This document shows, in pieces, positions 19,802 to 29,605 of a DNA stretch of 64,000 nt. The translations under genes were made by a program, and so were the position numbers. The notes under the pieces are model-generated. The model had not been told where the DNA came from. It saw only the letters and a list, made by a program, of their open reading frames with translations, and made no database searches. Source of the DNA: Bacteroidales bacterium (GTDB lineage: Bacteria; Bacteroidota; Bacteroidia; Bacteroidales; UBA10428). Location of the stretch: contig JAFGOZ010000371.1 in the NCBI GenBank assembly GCA_016926235.1, positions 9,255 to 73,254 on the forward strand, written 5' to 3'. Position 1 is the first letter of the stretch; every line of letters begins with the position of its first letter.

Positions 19802-21778
19802 TTATTTGTTTTTATTGACAGCATCTTTAACCTTTACCCTTTCCCCATTCTGGTGGGCAACAATAAAAGCGCCTTTTATACCACAGTCCTCCTTAAACTG
19901 TTTGGCCTCTTCAAATGATTTTCCTATGTCGACCCTGTATCTAAACCATCCACCAGAGCTGGTTTCTATAATGGTTTTGTTGCCATCGTATAACAGGCTT
20001 AAATTGTTCATTGTGATCGGTGCGCGGCTGGCCGCTATTTGCACGCCAAATATAATGTCATTATCCGGTTTAATTTCAGCATATCTTACAACACTCGCGG
20101 AGGGTTTGTTCATTGCCTGGTATAAATCCAGCTTCCTTCCATTCATATAGGCAACAATAAATGCGTCTTTTACACCCGATTGGGCTTTCAGGTCTACTGC
20201 CTGCTGATAGGAAGCCATATTTCCTATGGAATATTTATACCATCCTTCTTCCTGCGTCAGGTCAACCCTTTCAAAACCATTATATATTCCAATAATTTCA
20301 TCGTTTGAAAGCTGGTTTTTGGTAGCGGCAATCTGTACTTTAAAAATTATCTGGCCCGAAGGTGCGTATGATGCTTCCCTGTCAGTAGTTTTGGCAGAAG
20401 CCATATCCATTTTTTGGCCATTTTTATAGGCAACAATAAAAGCATCATAAACCCCGCAGCCATTTCTAAAGGTGTTGGCTTCGGCATAGGAATTAAAATC
20501 ACCGATTGAATATTTATACCAGCCGTTTTCACTGATCATTTCAACCGTATTATTACCATAGTATATTTTTCGTAATGTACTTTGGTTTAATGGGTGCTTG
20601 TCAGCGGCTATCTGCACCCTGTATATAATACCGCTTCCCGAGTAAATATCCGTAGGGCTGACATCCCTGGTATAATCATTATTATTATCGGTTGGTTGTG
20701 TGGATTGGTCGATATAGGTTGTCCCGTCATGATAGGTTTGATCCTTTGTTTCATCAGAAGGGGGTACATAGGTGTTTTTATCCGTATAGTCGTAGGTTTC
20801 GGTTTGGGCCTGATTGTCGTTGTATGTATTCTGGTCTGTTTGATCAGCCGGTACATCGGTAATATTTGTGACATCCGTAACATCGGCGGGAATGGTTTCA
20901 GGGGCAGGTGTTATCCCCAGCTGATAATTGTCCCATGCTGTCTGAAGGGTTGTCATATCCCAGGCTTGTAAATTAAAATCTGAACCCTGGGGTATCTCAT
21001 TATTTTGAAGTTTTCGGATAATTTCTATCTGATATTCATCAAAAACAATGCCTGATTTGGGGGTATCCGGCCCCGGGGCATAAGTATAAGCCTCCGGCTG
21101 TGTCTGGACAGGGGGGCCAAATCCTGTGTTATCCGGTTGGTAGGTTTCTACCGTTTCTACAGGTTGTTCATAAGTAACAGCAGGTTCTTCATAGGTTATG
21201 GCTGCAATCGTATTGACATTCATATAGGCTTCAATCGCTTTTTCCTGGTGTTCAAGGCCTTTGAGTTCTGCTTCCTGTGCCTCCAGGTACTTCAGGTACA
21301 CATCCAACTGGCTGTCACTGTTTTTTGCATCGGATTTAAGCTGGTTGGCTTTATAAAACTCTTCATTTGCTTGTTCTTCAAGAAGTTTTGGGTAGGTGAG
21401 CGATGTTTCGTCACCCTGGTAGCCTTTCAGGAATTCGTCAATTTTTTCCCTGTATACGTTGTATTCTACTTCATTGGCTTTTTGGTTCAGCTCCAGGGCT
21501 TCTATTTGCAAACTAACAGCCTTTTCTTCCAGTTTGGTTATTTTCTTCTGGTCGGCGCTTTCCATTGCCTGCAACTCGCTTATTTGTAGATATATAGCAT
21601 TTGCCTCTTCCACTTTTATATTGGCATCATCATTATATTCATCCGCTTTCTCGAGTTTTTTCTTTTCCCCATCCGTTAGGTAGGGGTCAACCTGTCGTAC
21701 TGCCCATAATGGCAGTTGGCTGGTAGAATACATAACGATACTTGCTACAATTACTATTTTCCTAAGTTCTCTCCTCAT
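19802..21778 (-). CDS. Exported coiled-coil protein with three SPOR-like repeats
   Basis: A 658-residue envelope protein, first gene of the exopolysaccharide export operon. After a signal peptide (to about 26) comes an Ala/Glu/Lys-rich coiled coil (about 32-195), a low-complexity Pro/Thr/Asp/Gln linker (about 200-400), and three homologous repeats of about 80 residues (about 410-490, 495-575, 580-655). Each repeat begins I(I/F)xVQIAA and contains GW(Y/F)(K/R)Y(S/R) and AFIVAxxNG, the pattern of SPOR-type peptidoglycan-binding domains. It may anchor the export machinery to the cell wall, though this is inferred from position. Confidence 0.84.
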   Translation of the reverse strand: MRRELRKIVIVASIVMYSTSQLPLWAVRQVDPYLTDGEKKKLEKADEYNDDANIKVEEANAIYLQISELQAMESADQKKITKLEEKAVSLQIEALELNQKANEVEYNVYREKIDEFLKGYQGDETSLTYPKLLEEQANEEFYKANQLKSDAKNSDSQLDVYLKYLEAQEAELKGLEHQEKAIEAYMNVNTIAAITYEEPAVTYEQPVETVETYQPDNTGFGPPVQTQPEAYTYAPGPDTPKSGIVFDEYQIEIIRKLQNNEIPQGSDFNLQAWDMTTLQTAWDNYQLGITPAPETIPADVTDVTNITDVPADQTDQNTYNDNQAQTETYDYTDKNTYVPPSDETKDQTYHDGTTYIDQSTQPTDNNNDYTRDVSPTDIYSGSGIIYRVQIAADKHPLNQSTLRKIYYGNNTVEMISENGWYKYSIGDFNSYAEANTFRNGCGVYDAFIVAYKNGQKMDMASAKTTDREASYAPSGQIIFKVQIAATKNQLSNDEIIGIYNGFERVDLTQEEGWYKYSIGNMASYQQAVDLKAQSGVKDAFIVAYMNGRKLDLYQAMNKPSASVVRYAEIKPDNDIIFGVQIAASRAPITMNNLSLLYDGNKTIIETSSGGWFRYRVDIGKSFEEAKQFKEDCGIKGAFIVAHQNGERVKVKDAVNKNK

Positions 21779-21957
21779 TCTATAATTATATATCTCTTTA
21801 TTCTATAGTGTTAATTTACATCATTTCATCCATTAATTCAAGTTTTTTTCCACTTTTTTCCTGAATCCCGCTAGGTAAGTCAGCTTTCACAACAGCTAAA
21901 TTTAATAAAATGAATTATATTATCTTTAAAAAATATTAAAAAAAAATGATTTCTATT

Positions 21958-22368
21958 ATGATTAAACAAATAAGTTTTTCATTATCAGGATATTCCAGGG
22001 GGTTTCATTTGATAACCCGCGAAGTTGAAAAGCAATTAGGGGAATTGCCCGGGACAGGGATGCTAAATATTCTTATAAAACATACATCGGCTGGAATAAC
22101 CCTGAACGAGAATGCAGATCCTTCTGTGCGCGCAGATTTCGAATCTTTTTTTAATAAGCTTGTACCTGAAAATGCCCCCTATTTTGTACATACCCTGGAA
22201 GGCAGCGATGATATGCCTGCTCACCTTAAAGCTTCAATTATAGGGCAGTCTATTACAATACCTATTACAAACAACAGGTTAAACCTGGGCACATGGCAGG
22301 GAATTTACTATTGTGAGTTTAGAAATTATGGTGGGAACAGGACGTTTGTGTGTACGGTATATAGTTAA
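21958..22368 (+). CDS. YjbQ-family protein (UPF0047, secondary thiamine-phosphate synthase family)
   Basis: A cytoplasmic trimeric-fold protein of 136 residues from ATG 21958. An ATG 12 bases earlier is in frame, but MIKQISFSLSGYSRGFHLIT matches the family spacing. Core signatures are NILIKHTSAGITLNENADP with the conserved His, HTLEGSDDMPAHLKASIIGQS, and LGTWQGIYYCEFR. Thiamine-phosphate synthase activity has been reported for family members, but the physiological role is unsettled. Confidence 0.9.
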   Translation: MIKQISFSLSGYSRGFHLITREVEKQLGELPGTGMLNILIKHTSAGITLNENADPSVRADFESFFNKLVPENAPYFVHTLEGSDDMPAHLKASIIGQSITIPITNNRLNLGTWQGIYYCEFRNYGGNRTFVCTVYS

Positions 22369-22561
22369 GGGGAGGATGGGTGAAGGAGACGGGAGGAAGG
22401 AGAAGGGAGGGGGTGAGGTGAATGAGAGTGGCAGTGGCAGCGGCAGGGTGGGACTGCCTTGCGTTAATGGTTGATGAAAATTGATTTTTTTTTTAGATTA
22501 TAATAATTAGAAATCGTATTTTTAGGAGAGATTTAAATTAAACCAGTAAAACCTTTCAGTC

Positions 22562-24079
22562 ATGTTCAATGAATCGGACATCCAGCAGCTTCAGCGCAGA
22601 AATATTCCCATTGACGCAGCCAACCAGCAGATTGAGCGAATATTATCAGGGTTTAAAGCCCCCAAATTGTTTAAACCCGCCTTGGCCAAAGCAGGGGTGT
22701 TAATCCTGGGTGAGGCTGAAATTCAAAGTAATGCAAAGTATTATGATAAATACAAAGGTAACCTTAAGATTGCAAAATTTGTTCCTGCTTCAGGGGCAGC
22801 TTCAAGAATGTTTAAAGAAGTTAATGATTTTTTATTGAACAACAAGGCTTCTGAGTCTATTGACAAACTTATCGACGGGCTTGAAAAGTTGCCATTTTAT
22901 GAAAACCTTGAAAAAATATTTGAACGGGAAGGAAAAGATATCCGACAGCTTAAAAAGGACCAAGCCTGCAAAGAAATTTTAAACAGGATTATAGATAGCA
23001 AGGGACTAAGCCTGGGTAACAAGCCAAAGGCCATGATCCCTTTTCACAAGTATGGCGGTATTGTAAAAACTGCGTTTGAAGAGCAGATAAATGTAGCTGT
23101 GAAGTATGCCGTACAGGCAGACAAACAGGTGAACCTGCATTTTACCCTTTCACCCGAGCATATTGAGATGGGCGAATCATTGGCAGCAGAATTGAAACCA
23201 CACTATGAGAAAAAATTTGATGTGAAGGTCAATATAACATTTTCCATACAAAGCCCGGCTACCGATACACTGGCCATTGACAAGGAGGAAGAAATTGTAA
23301 GGACTTCTGACAACCAGCTATTACTGAGGCCTGGCGGGCATGGCGCTTTGCTTGAAAACCTCAATGCGGTGACTGCCGATATTATTTTTATCCAAAATAT
23401 CGATAACGTTTCTTACGAGAAGGAACCCGATATCAATACATTATATAAAAAAGCGCTGGCTGGCATTTTATTAAACTACCAGAAAAAAATTACAAATTTC
23501 CTGCATAAATTGAACCGTCAACGTATTAAAAACGATGCTTTTTTGATGGAAGTAACATACTTTCTTAAAAATAAGCTTTGTTTTATTCCTCCTGACAGTT
23601 ATAATGCCCTGGAGCCTGATGATAAACTGGAGTATCTGATAAAGATACTCAACAGGCCTTCGCGTGTATGCGGTATGGTTAGAAATACGGGTGAGCCGGG
23701 TGGCGGCCCGTTTTGGGTAACGAACGATGATGGTTCTTGTTCCCTTCAAATTATTGAGGCATCCCAGGTCGACACATCGGACCTGGAGCAGAAAAACATC
23801 CTTGAAAGCTCATCGCACTTTAATCCGGTTGATATAGTATGCTACCTGCAAGACATGAATGGAAGAAAGTTTGACCTGTGTAAACACAGAAATCCGGAAA
23901 CGGGGATTATTACATCCAAAACCTATGATGGCAAAGAAATAAAAATCCTTGAACATCCGGGATTATGGAACGGGGGTATGTGGGAATGGAACACTATTTT
24001 CGTGGAGGTGCCTCTTGAAACCTTTAGTCCGGTCAAAACGGTAAATGATTTATTGCGGCCTGCACATCAACCGGTATAG
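22562..24079 (+). CDS. DUF4301 family protein
   Basis: A 505-residue cytoplasmic protein restricted mainly to Bacteroidota. The N-terminal part has a loop KFVPASGAASRMFKE and MIPFHKYGG resembling nucleotidyltransferase substrate loops; the central HFTLSPEHIEMG, LLLRPGGHGALLENLN and later VRNTGEPGGGPFWV are strongly conserved-looking. A sugar-nucleotide transferase-like fold is plausible, but activity is unknown. It is preceded by a purine-rich stretch (22370-22460) with no gene and stands alone. Confidence 0.85.
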   Translation: MFNESDIQQLQRRNIPIDAANQQIERILSGFKAPKLFKPALAKAGVLILGEAEIQSNAKYYDKYKGNLKIAKFVPASGAASRMFKEVNDFLLNNKASESIDKLIDGLEKLPFYENLEKIFEREGKDIRQLKKDQACKEILNRIIDSKGLSLGNKPKAMIPFHKYGGIVKTAFEEQINVAVKYAVQADKQVNLHFTLSPEHIEMGESLAAELKPHYEKKFDVKVNITFSIQSPATDTLAIDKEEEIVRTSDNQLLLRPGGHGALLENLNAVTADIIFIQNIDNVSYEKEPDINTLYKKALAGILLNYQKKITNFLHKLNRQRIKNDAFLMEVTYFLKNKLCFIPPDSYNALEPDDKLEYLIKILNRPSRVCGMVRNTGEPGGGPFWVTNDDGSCSLQIIEASQVDTSDLEQKNILESSSHFNPVDIVCYLQDMNGRKFDLCKHRNPETGIITSKTYDGKEIKILEHPGLWNGGMWEWNTIFVEVPLETFSPVKTVNDLLRPAHQPV

Positions 24080-24108
24080 TTATTTATTAAGGGTCCCACA
24101 ATCCTATA

Positions 24109-24265
24109 TTTAATGTTTGTTTAAGGTTTATTTAAGGTTAAGCCGCGAGATAATGCCGTGAGAAATATAGAATTTTTTATAAAAACCAGATTATTAAATT
24201 GTTATTTTTAAAAGAGAAATATTTGCCGGGTGATAATTTCATTTAAATTTAAGGTTTATTTAAAT
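24109..24265 (+). promoter_or_regulatory. Two clusters of TTTAA(G/A)(G/T) direct repeats with 11-bp spacing
   Basis: TTTAATG at 24109, TTTAAGG at 24120 and TTTAAGG at 24131 are exactly 11 bp apart; TTTAAGG at 24248 and TTTAAAT at 24259 repeat the spacing. One helical-turn direct repeats are the usual sites of OmpR/PhoB-type regulators, but the core differs from the TAACA type found elsewhere in the window. The clusters lie upstream of the small gene at 24320. Confidence 0.45.
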
Positions 24266-24319
24266 ATTTTATTGTCTGCAGCAAGTATTTTTGTACTATA
24301 CAAATTTAATTAGGACATT

Positions 24320-24661
24320 ATGAAAGCTTTATTATTATCCATCCTGATTATTTCGGGAATCCACAACAATCCTGTGGAAAACTCTCCAAGTGATGCAAAT
24401 GCATACACCATTTCGGGTATTGTGGTTGATAAGCTTACGGGAGAAGCATTGACAGGTGTTATGATTGAAATAGAAGGGATGGATAAACTTGTTTATACAG
24501 ACTTTGATGGTAAGTTTGAATTAAATGGCTTGCCTAAAGGTGAAGTTAAAATTTCCTCATCATTGATTTCCTACAAAACAATAGAGGATTATATAATTAA
24601 TGTAAATGAAAAATCTTCTGGGGAAAAGGCCCTTGTTGTAGAATTAGAGTTGATGAAATAA
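24320..24661 (+). CDS. Small exported CarboxypepD-regulatory-like domain protein
   Basis: A 113-residue protein: short signal peptide (MKALLLSILIISGIHN...) and a single regulatory-like beta sandwich (about 28-112: YTISGIVVDKLTGEALTGVMIEIEG...VYTDFDGKFELNGLPKGEVKI). This is the domain found at the N-terminus of TonB receptors, here free-standing. Function unknown; one of the paired promoter repeats upstream may control it. It is followed by a bidirectional terminator. Confidence 0.75.
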   Translation: MKALLLSILIISGIHNNPVENSPSDANAYTISGIVVDKLTGEALTGVMIEIEGMDKLVYTDFDGKFELNGLPKGEVKISSSLISYKTIEDYIINVNEKSSGEKALVVELELMK

Positions 24662-24695
24662 CTATTTATTAGTCCGTCTACATATTGAATTAAAA

Positions 24696-24720
24696 AAAAG
24701 GCCTGCTTAGTAGGCCTTTT
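24696..24720. terminator. Bidirectional terminator between convergent genes
   Basis: AAAAGGCCT and AGGCCTTTT form a perfect 9-bp stem with a 7-base loop, with A and T runs on both sides so that it can stop both transcripts. It overlaps the last codons of the minus-strand gene. Confidence 0.85.
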
Positions 24721-25177
24721 CTGATATAAGATCCCCATTATCATCAAATTTTTTCCATGTGCCTGTTTTTTCACCGTTTGAATAAGTCATGTCGTAAATC
24801 AATACTCCCTGGTTATTCCAAATAAACCATTTTCCATCCTTTTTGTCTTTGTTCCAGTTTGCCTCGGCTAATTTATGCCCCAAGCTGTCAAAAGTGCTCC
24901 AGTTTCCATGCAATTTGCCATAAGAAAAATTCATAACTTCATGTATCTGGCCATTCGCGAAGTAGGTGGTCACGGTCCCATTTTTTACCCCGTTTTTTAA
25001 TTGCATTACGAGTTTTACAGCCCCATTTTCATAGTACTCTACATAGTTCCCTGTATAAGGGCTCTCGTAGTTATTGTCAGAATAATAGATGCCGTCTTCA
25101 CCAAGGGCAATTTCTTGTGAATAGCCCACGCAGAGGGTGAAAACCATAATTAAGATAATATTTATCAAGCTTTTCAT
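24707..25177 (-). CDS. Exported MORN-variant repeat protein
   Basis: A 156-residue protein with signal peptide (to about 20) and several MORN-variant repeats of the YwqK/toxA_2 type: GNYVEYYENGAVKLVMQLKNGVKNGTVTTYFANGQI, HGNWSTFDSLGHKL, DGKWFIWNNQGVL, TGTWKKFDDNGDL. Such repeats form a beta sheet and occur in many Bacteroidota envelope proteins; the antitoxin label sometimes given to them is not supported here. Function unknown. Confidence 0.82.
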   Translation of the reverse strand: MKSLINIILIMVFTLCVGYSQEIALGEDGIYYSDNNYESPYTGNYVEYYENGAVKLVMQLKNGVKNGTVTTYFANGQIHEVMNFSYGKLHGNWSTFDSLGHKLAEANWNKDKKDGKWFIWNNQGVLIYDMTYSNGEKTGTWKKFDDNGDLISEKAY

Positions 25178-25240
25178 AATTGTAAATTATTAAAGTGTCT
25201 TTACTTATTTTAATGTAAATTTAAGAAAAAAGTTTCAAAA

Positions 25241-25284
25241 AGTTAACATAAAATTAACATTAAAGTAACAATTAGTTAACATAA
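25241..25284 (+). promoter_or_regulatory. PhoB-box-like array: four TAACA cores at exact 11-bp spacing
   Basis: TAACA occurs at 25244, 25255, 25266 and 25277, each preceded by a T or G-T step (for example AGTTAACATAA, AATTAACATTA). Direct repeats at 11-bp spacing are how PhoB/OmpR-type regulators bind. The same core and spacing are found before the porin and pstS. It lies about 225 bases before the TonB receptor start, in a 331-base gap that holds no gene. Confidence 0.7.
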
Positions 25285-25508
25285 ATCCGGCCCCTCCGTT
25301 TTTTAATGTTTATAATGCATTTAATATCAAGCGGATCAGGATTATTCCATGTATCAAAATTACAACATTCGTTTGAATAAATTTACCCTTTCTTTACTTA
25401 ATGAATCATTAACCTGGTAATTATACTTAAGTAATTTTTAAGACTGGCTTATTGCCTCAGTAACATGTGCCTGATACATTTGTCCTATAAATTTAGCGCA
25501 CGAGGCAT

Positions 25509-28298
25509 ATGATGAAAAGATTGAGTTTAGTATTGATTGTTGTTTTAATTAGTTTTCAGGCCCTGTATTCTTTTTCACAAACCACAATAAGTGGTAAAGT
25601 AACGGATTCACAAACCGGTGAAGAACTTGCAGGGGCTGCCATCGTTGTAAAGGGTACGACCAAGGGCACTATTACTGATTTGGATGGGAATTATGTATTA
25701 ACAGGTCTAACCCCGGGCAAACATGTTATTCAATGCTCCTTTGTTTCTTTTACACCAAAAGAGGAGGAGATACATGCCAATGGTGAAGAAATTGTCCTCG
25801 ATTTTAACCTCGCAATTGAAGATGTGAGCCTTGAAACGGTTGAAGTAATCGCAAAAAAGAACCGGGAATCTGAAAACCTTTTATTATTGGAACAAAGAAA
25901 TGCAAACATTATTGTAGAGAACATTGGTGCAGGTGAATTGTCGCGTAAAGGTGCAGGTGATGTTGCTGCAGGTGTTAAAAAGGTTACCGGGATCTCAATG
26001 ATGGGCTCGCGACAATTGTTCGTGCGGGGTTTAGGTGACCGGTATAACAGTGTACAATCGAATAAACTGCCCTTGCCATCACCTGATCCTCAAAAGAAAG
26101 TGATGAAACTGGATTTGTTTCCATCAGACATAGTGCAGGTGTTGGAAGTAAATAAGGTGTTTAGTGTACGGAATTATGCTGACTATTCAGGCGCACTGAT
26201 AAATATTGAAACCAAAGATTATCCGCAGGATCCGTTTCTTAATATTAGCATCGGGGGCGGTTATAATACAAACAGTACCTTACAACCTTTTTACAGGATT
26301 GAAGCCGAAGGCAACACCTTCATGGGCCTTGATGTTAAAAAAAGAAACGAACTTACCCCTTTCAATTATAAGGAAGTAAACCGTCTCATGGAAATTGGCG
26401 ATGATTTTCATCTCCCCAGCTATAATTATTCAAATAAGGAGGCGCTTCCAAATATTGACCTTGGCTTTACCGGCGGACGAAGGTTCCGTCTTGGGCCAGG
26501 ACAATTAGGTGTTTTAGTGGCTACTTCATTCCAAAATGAATATGAGTATTATCCTGACGTAATAGATATTAATACCAACAGGGAAAATGGACAGAAAACC
26601 CGTTTTGTAAACCAGGAGTATTCGTACAACACATATTTTACAAACCTCGCAAGTATTACCTACGATCATACGAAGGATCTCAGGTTTAAGTATGACCTCG
26701 TGTTTTTAAATAATGGCGAGGATGGGTTTAAAGAAAAGAAAGGCAGCAACCTGGACTGGCCTGACGCGGATGACAGTGAATATATTACCAGGCTCGCGCA
26801 TTATATCAACTATAGGCTCTTATCCCATCAATTATCAGGGTACTATCATTTACCCGGCAATAAATGGAAACTACAGTGGGCAGGCAGTTTGAGCGATGCA
26901 GGTTATAATGTGCCCGACCGGAGGGAGGTCATTTATCATGAAACATCTGCCGGGCGATGGGAATATATGACACTTAACAACGGTAATGATACCAAACGCA
27001 TAATTGTTGAACAGGATGCTAAAGATTATAACTTCTCGTTGAATATGTCTTATTTGCTCAATGATGACAAGGGCGAGCTTGTATTTGGAGGTGCAACCAA
27101 CTATAAAAAACTGGATTATTACTCATACTTCTTTGGTTACGAATTTGACCTGGATGAAAATAGGATTGTAAACCTTGATATCTCTGATCCAAATACATAC
27201 CTGACCTCGCGCTATGTAATAGATATTAATGCGAATACCTCAGATGATATGGGATATAAAGGCAGCCGTTCTATTTACTCCGGGTTTGCAGATTTTGTAT
27301 ACGCCTTGACATCAAAATGGACTTTAAATGCCGGTGTACGCGCTGAGATTGCTGAAATGATGATAGAATCCAATACCATTGAAATAGATAATGATGAAGA
27401 ACAATTCATTTTTAATGATGTTGATTTTTTCCCGGCTTTAAATCTCAAATGCAGCCTTACAGAAAAGACAAATCTGCGCTTTGCGGCCAGCAGGACTGTT
27501 ATCAGGCCGAGTTTTTATGAAAAGACTTCGGCCCGGCTTCTTCACGAACCCGGTGATTATGCCACGTTTGGCAATCCATATACAAAGGATAATGTTAAAC
27601 CAAGCGACAGTACCTATCTTGAAAATTCTTACAGCAACAATATAGACCTGAAATGGGAATGGTTCCCGTCTCCTGGTGAACTTATTGCAATAGGGGTATA
27701 TGGGAAACAAATAATAGAACCTATCGAGAGCGTCAGCCGCCTGATGGGAGGCACGGACCTGATATATACGTTTGAAAACTTTCCTGATAATGCGTATGCT
27801 GCGGGTATTGAGTTTGAAGTAAAAAAGAAAATAAGGGACCTTTTTATAGGCTTTAACGCTTCCTATATCTACACCCATTTAAAGATACCTGAAGGGCGTT
27901 ATGAAAACCAACGCGAGCGTTCCCTGCAGGGGGCGTCACCTTACCTGGTTAATGCTGATTTAGGGTATGTGCTGAACTATGGCGCAGAGAAACAACAAAA
28001 ATGCTATGCAGGGATTGTTTATAATGTTTATGGGAAAAGATTGTACCGCGTTGGCGTTTCAGGAGGTGGTAACCAATATGAATTGCCTGTGAACAGCCTG
28101 GATTTGATTATAAAAAACAAACTCAGCAACAAATTGGATATAAATATTAGCATCAAAAATATTCTGGACCCCGATATAACCATTATACAAGAAGTGTATG
28201 AAGATGAATTACATCCCGACGTAAAGACGAAAGACCAGGTAATACATCAATACAATAAAGGAATAACGGTGAAACTGGGTTTTGCATACAAATTTTAA
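25509..28298 (+). CDS. TonB-dependent receptor, probable phosphorus-related substrate
   Basis: A 929-residue outer-membrane receptor. Signal peptide to about 24; regulatory-like domain (about 26-110: TISGKVTDSQTGEELAGAAIVVKG...GTITDLDGNYVL); plug (about 130-240: GAGDVAAGVKKVTGISMMGSRQLFVRGLGDRYNSVQSNKLPLP); barrel ending LGFAYKF. It is followed after 48 bases by a surface beta-helix lipoprotein, not a SusD. The four-copy PhoB-box-like array upstream suggests induction by phosphate starvation, so a phosphorylated ligand is likely but not shown. A start at the second ATG (25512) is equally possible. Confidence 0.9.
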   Translation: MMKRLSLVLIVVLISFQALYSFSQTTISGKVTDSQTGEELAGAAIVVKGTTKGTITDLDGNYVLTGLTPGKHVIQCSFVSFTPKEEEIHANGEEIVLDFNLAIEDVSLETVEVIAKKNRESENLLLLEQRNANIIVENIGAGELSRKGAGDVAAGVKKVTGISMMGSRQLFVRGLGDRYNSVQSNKLPLPSPDPQKKVMKLDLFPSDIVQVLEVNKVFSVRNYADYSGALINIETKDYPQDPFLNISIGGGYNTNSTLQPFYRIEAEGNTFMGLDVKKRNELTPFNYKEVNRLMEIGDDFHLPSYNYSNKEALPNIDLGFTGGRRFRLGPGQLGVLVATSFQNEYEYYPDVIDINTNRENGQKTRFVNQEYSYNTYFTNLASITYDHTKDLRFKYDLVFLNNGEDGFKEKKGSNLDWPDADDSEYITRLAHYINYRLLSHQLSGYYHLPGNKWKLQWAGSLSDAGYNVPDRREVIYHETSAGRWEYMTLNNGNDTKRIIVEQDAKDYNFSLNMSYLLNDDKGELVFGGATNYKKLDYYSYFFGYEFDLDENRIVNLDISDPNTYLTSRYVIDINANTSDDMGYKGSRSIYSGFADFVYALTSKWTLNAGVRAEIAEMMIESNTIEIDNDEEQFIFNDVDFFPALNLKCSLTEKTNLRFAASRTVIRPSFYEKTSARLLHEPGDYATFGNPYTKDNVKPSDSTYLENSYSNNIDLKWEWFPSPGELIAIGVYGKQIIEPIESVSRLMGGTDLIYTFENFPDNAYAAGIEFEVKKKIRDLFIGFNASYIYTHLKIPEGRYENQRERSLQGASPYLVNADLGYVLNYGAEKQQKCYAGIVYNVYGKRLYRVGVSGGGNQYELPVNSLDLIIKNKLSNKLDINISIKNILDPDITIIQEVYEDELHPDVKTKDQVIHQYNKGITVKLGFAYKF

Positions 28299-28346
28299 TT
28301 TTTATTATAACACGAAAACTAAATTTTTAATTAAAAACAAAAAGAG

Positions 28347-29573
28347 ATGAAAAAGATTAATTTACATTTGATTTTCGCATTATTAGTAGGTTTTGGCCTG
28401 GTACTGTCATCATGTAAGGACGACGATGACCCGGAGGGCCCACAAACAACGGATGCGCTTTCAGGTAACATTACAAAAGATGTAATAGTAGATGGGAACG
28501 CTACCTTAAGCGGTGAAGTGCATGTGAAGAGCGGTGTTACCCTGACTATTAAGGCCGGATCTGTTATTACAGCGGATGCAAGCGATTTGTCATATCTTTT
28601 AATTGAACAAGGAGCGAAAATTATGGCTGAAGGAACAGCTGATAAGCCTATCATTTTTACTGCCTCATCTAAAGAAACGGGTGCATGGGGAGGTATCCAC
28701 ATTTGTGGCAAGGCATCTATAAACAGTGGTGCAACCGGTACTTCAGAAATCGGGGATGCTATTTATGGCGGGACCGATGATAATGATAATTCCGGAACAC
28801 TTAAGTATTGTATTGTTGAGTATTCAGGAACAACCCTTGACCCTGAACACGAAGCTAACGGTATTTCTTTTTACGGTGTTGGGAATGGCACAACTGTAGA
28901 TTATATTGAAATATATGTTGGACAGGATGACGGAATTGAATTCTTTGGCGGGACTGTAGATGTCAAACACGTAATTGTATATGCAGCTGAAGACGATAGT
29001 TACGACTGGACAGAAGGCTGGAGAGGAAGAGGCCAATACCTGATAGCTATACAGGGCGCAAAAGGCGACAGGGGTATTGAAGGTGACAACCTTGGGAGTA
29101 ACAATACTGCTACTCCTTATGCAAGTCCTGTGATGTCGCAGGTTACTTTAATAGGTGATGGTGATGCTGATAACTATGGTATGAAACTTCGCGAAGGGAC
29201 CAAAGGGAAATTCTATAACTTTATTGTAACTGGTTTTGACAAGAGAAGTATCCACGTTGAGCACGATCAAACTTTATTAAATGTAATTGACGGTTCATTG
29301 CTGGTTGATTATTCCTTTGTAAATGACAGTGTATCGGATGCAGGTATTAAGTATTCAGCTACTGAAGGTTCAGATAAACCGGCAAATCTTACAGACTATC
29401 AATTTGAAAAATCTGCAAATATACACCTGCTTGATTTACGCACAGGTGTTAGTGCATCTACTACATATACCGGCGGCAAAGATGTAAGCACCATGGATAG
29501 TTGGTTCGAGAGTTCAACTACTATTGGCGCTGGCAGCAGCTGGGCCACCTGGAGCAACACTTTGGGTAAATAG
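28347..29573 (+). CDS. Surface-exposed beta-helix lipoprotein paired with the TonB receptor
   Basis: A 408-residue lipoprotein: lipobox LVLSSC (Cys 23) followed at once by KDDDDPEG, which fits the K-(D/E)2 surface-export signal described for Bacteroidota lipoproteins. The rest is Gly/Asp-rich with repeated short strands (VIVDGNATLSGEVHVKSGVTLTIKAG, GAWGGIHICGKASIN, GTLKYCIVEYSG), as in right-handed parallel beta helices. Such proteins are often mislabelled multidrug transporters. The 48-base gap to the receptor gene and a strong terminator after it make a two-gene unit; it may capture ligand for the receptor. Confidence 0.8.
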   Translation: MKKINLHLIFALLVGFGLVLSSCKDDDDPEGPQTTDALSGNITKDVIVDGNATLSGEVHVKSGVTLTIKAGSVITADASDLSYLLIEQGAKIMAEGTADKPIIFTASSKETGAWGGIHICGKASINSGATGTSEIGDAIYGGTDDNDNSGTLKYCIVEYSGTTLDPEHEANGISFYGVGNGTTVDYIEIYVGQDDGIEFFGGTVDVKHVIVYAAEDDSYDWTEGWRGRGQYLIAIQGAKGDRGIEGDNLGSNNTATPYASPVMSQVTLIGDGDADNYGMKLREGTKGKFYNFIVTGFDKRSIHVEHDQTLLNVIDGSLLVDYSFVNDSVSDAGIKYSATEGSDKPANLTDYQFEKSANIHLLDLRTGVSASTTYTGGKDVSTMDSWFESSTTIGAGSSWATWSNTLGK

Positions 29574-29605
29574 GTTTGGTTAGCAACCAGATAATTTATG
29601 GTTAG

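Noticed and set aside
20594..20971. 125-codon plus-strand frame
   Set aside because: Shadow of the low-complexity linker of the SPOR-repeat protein.
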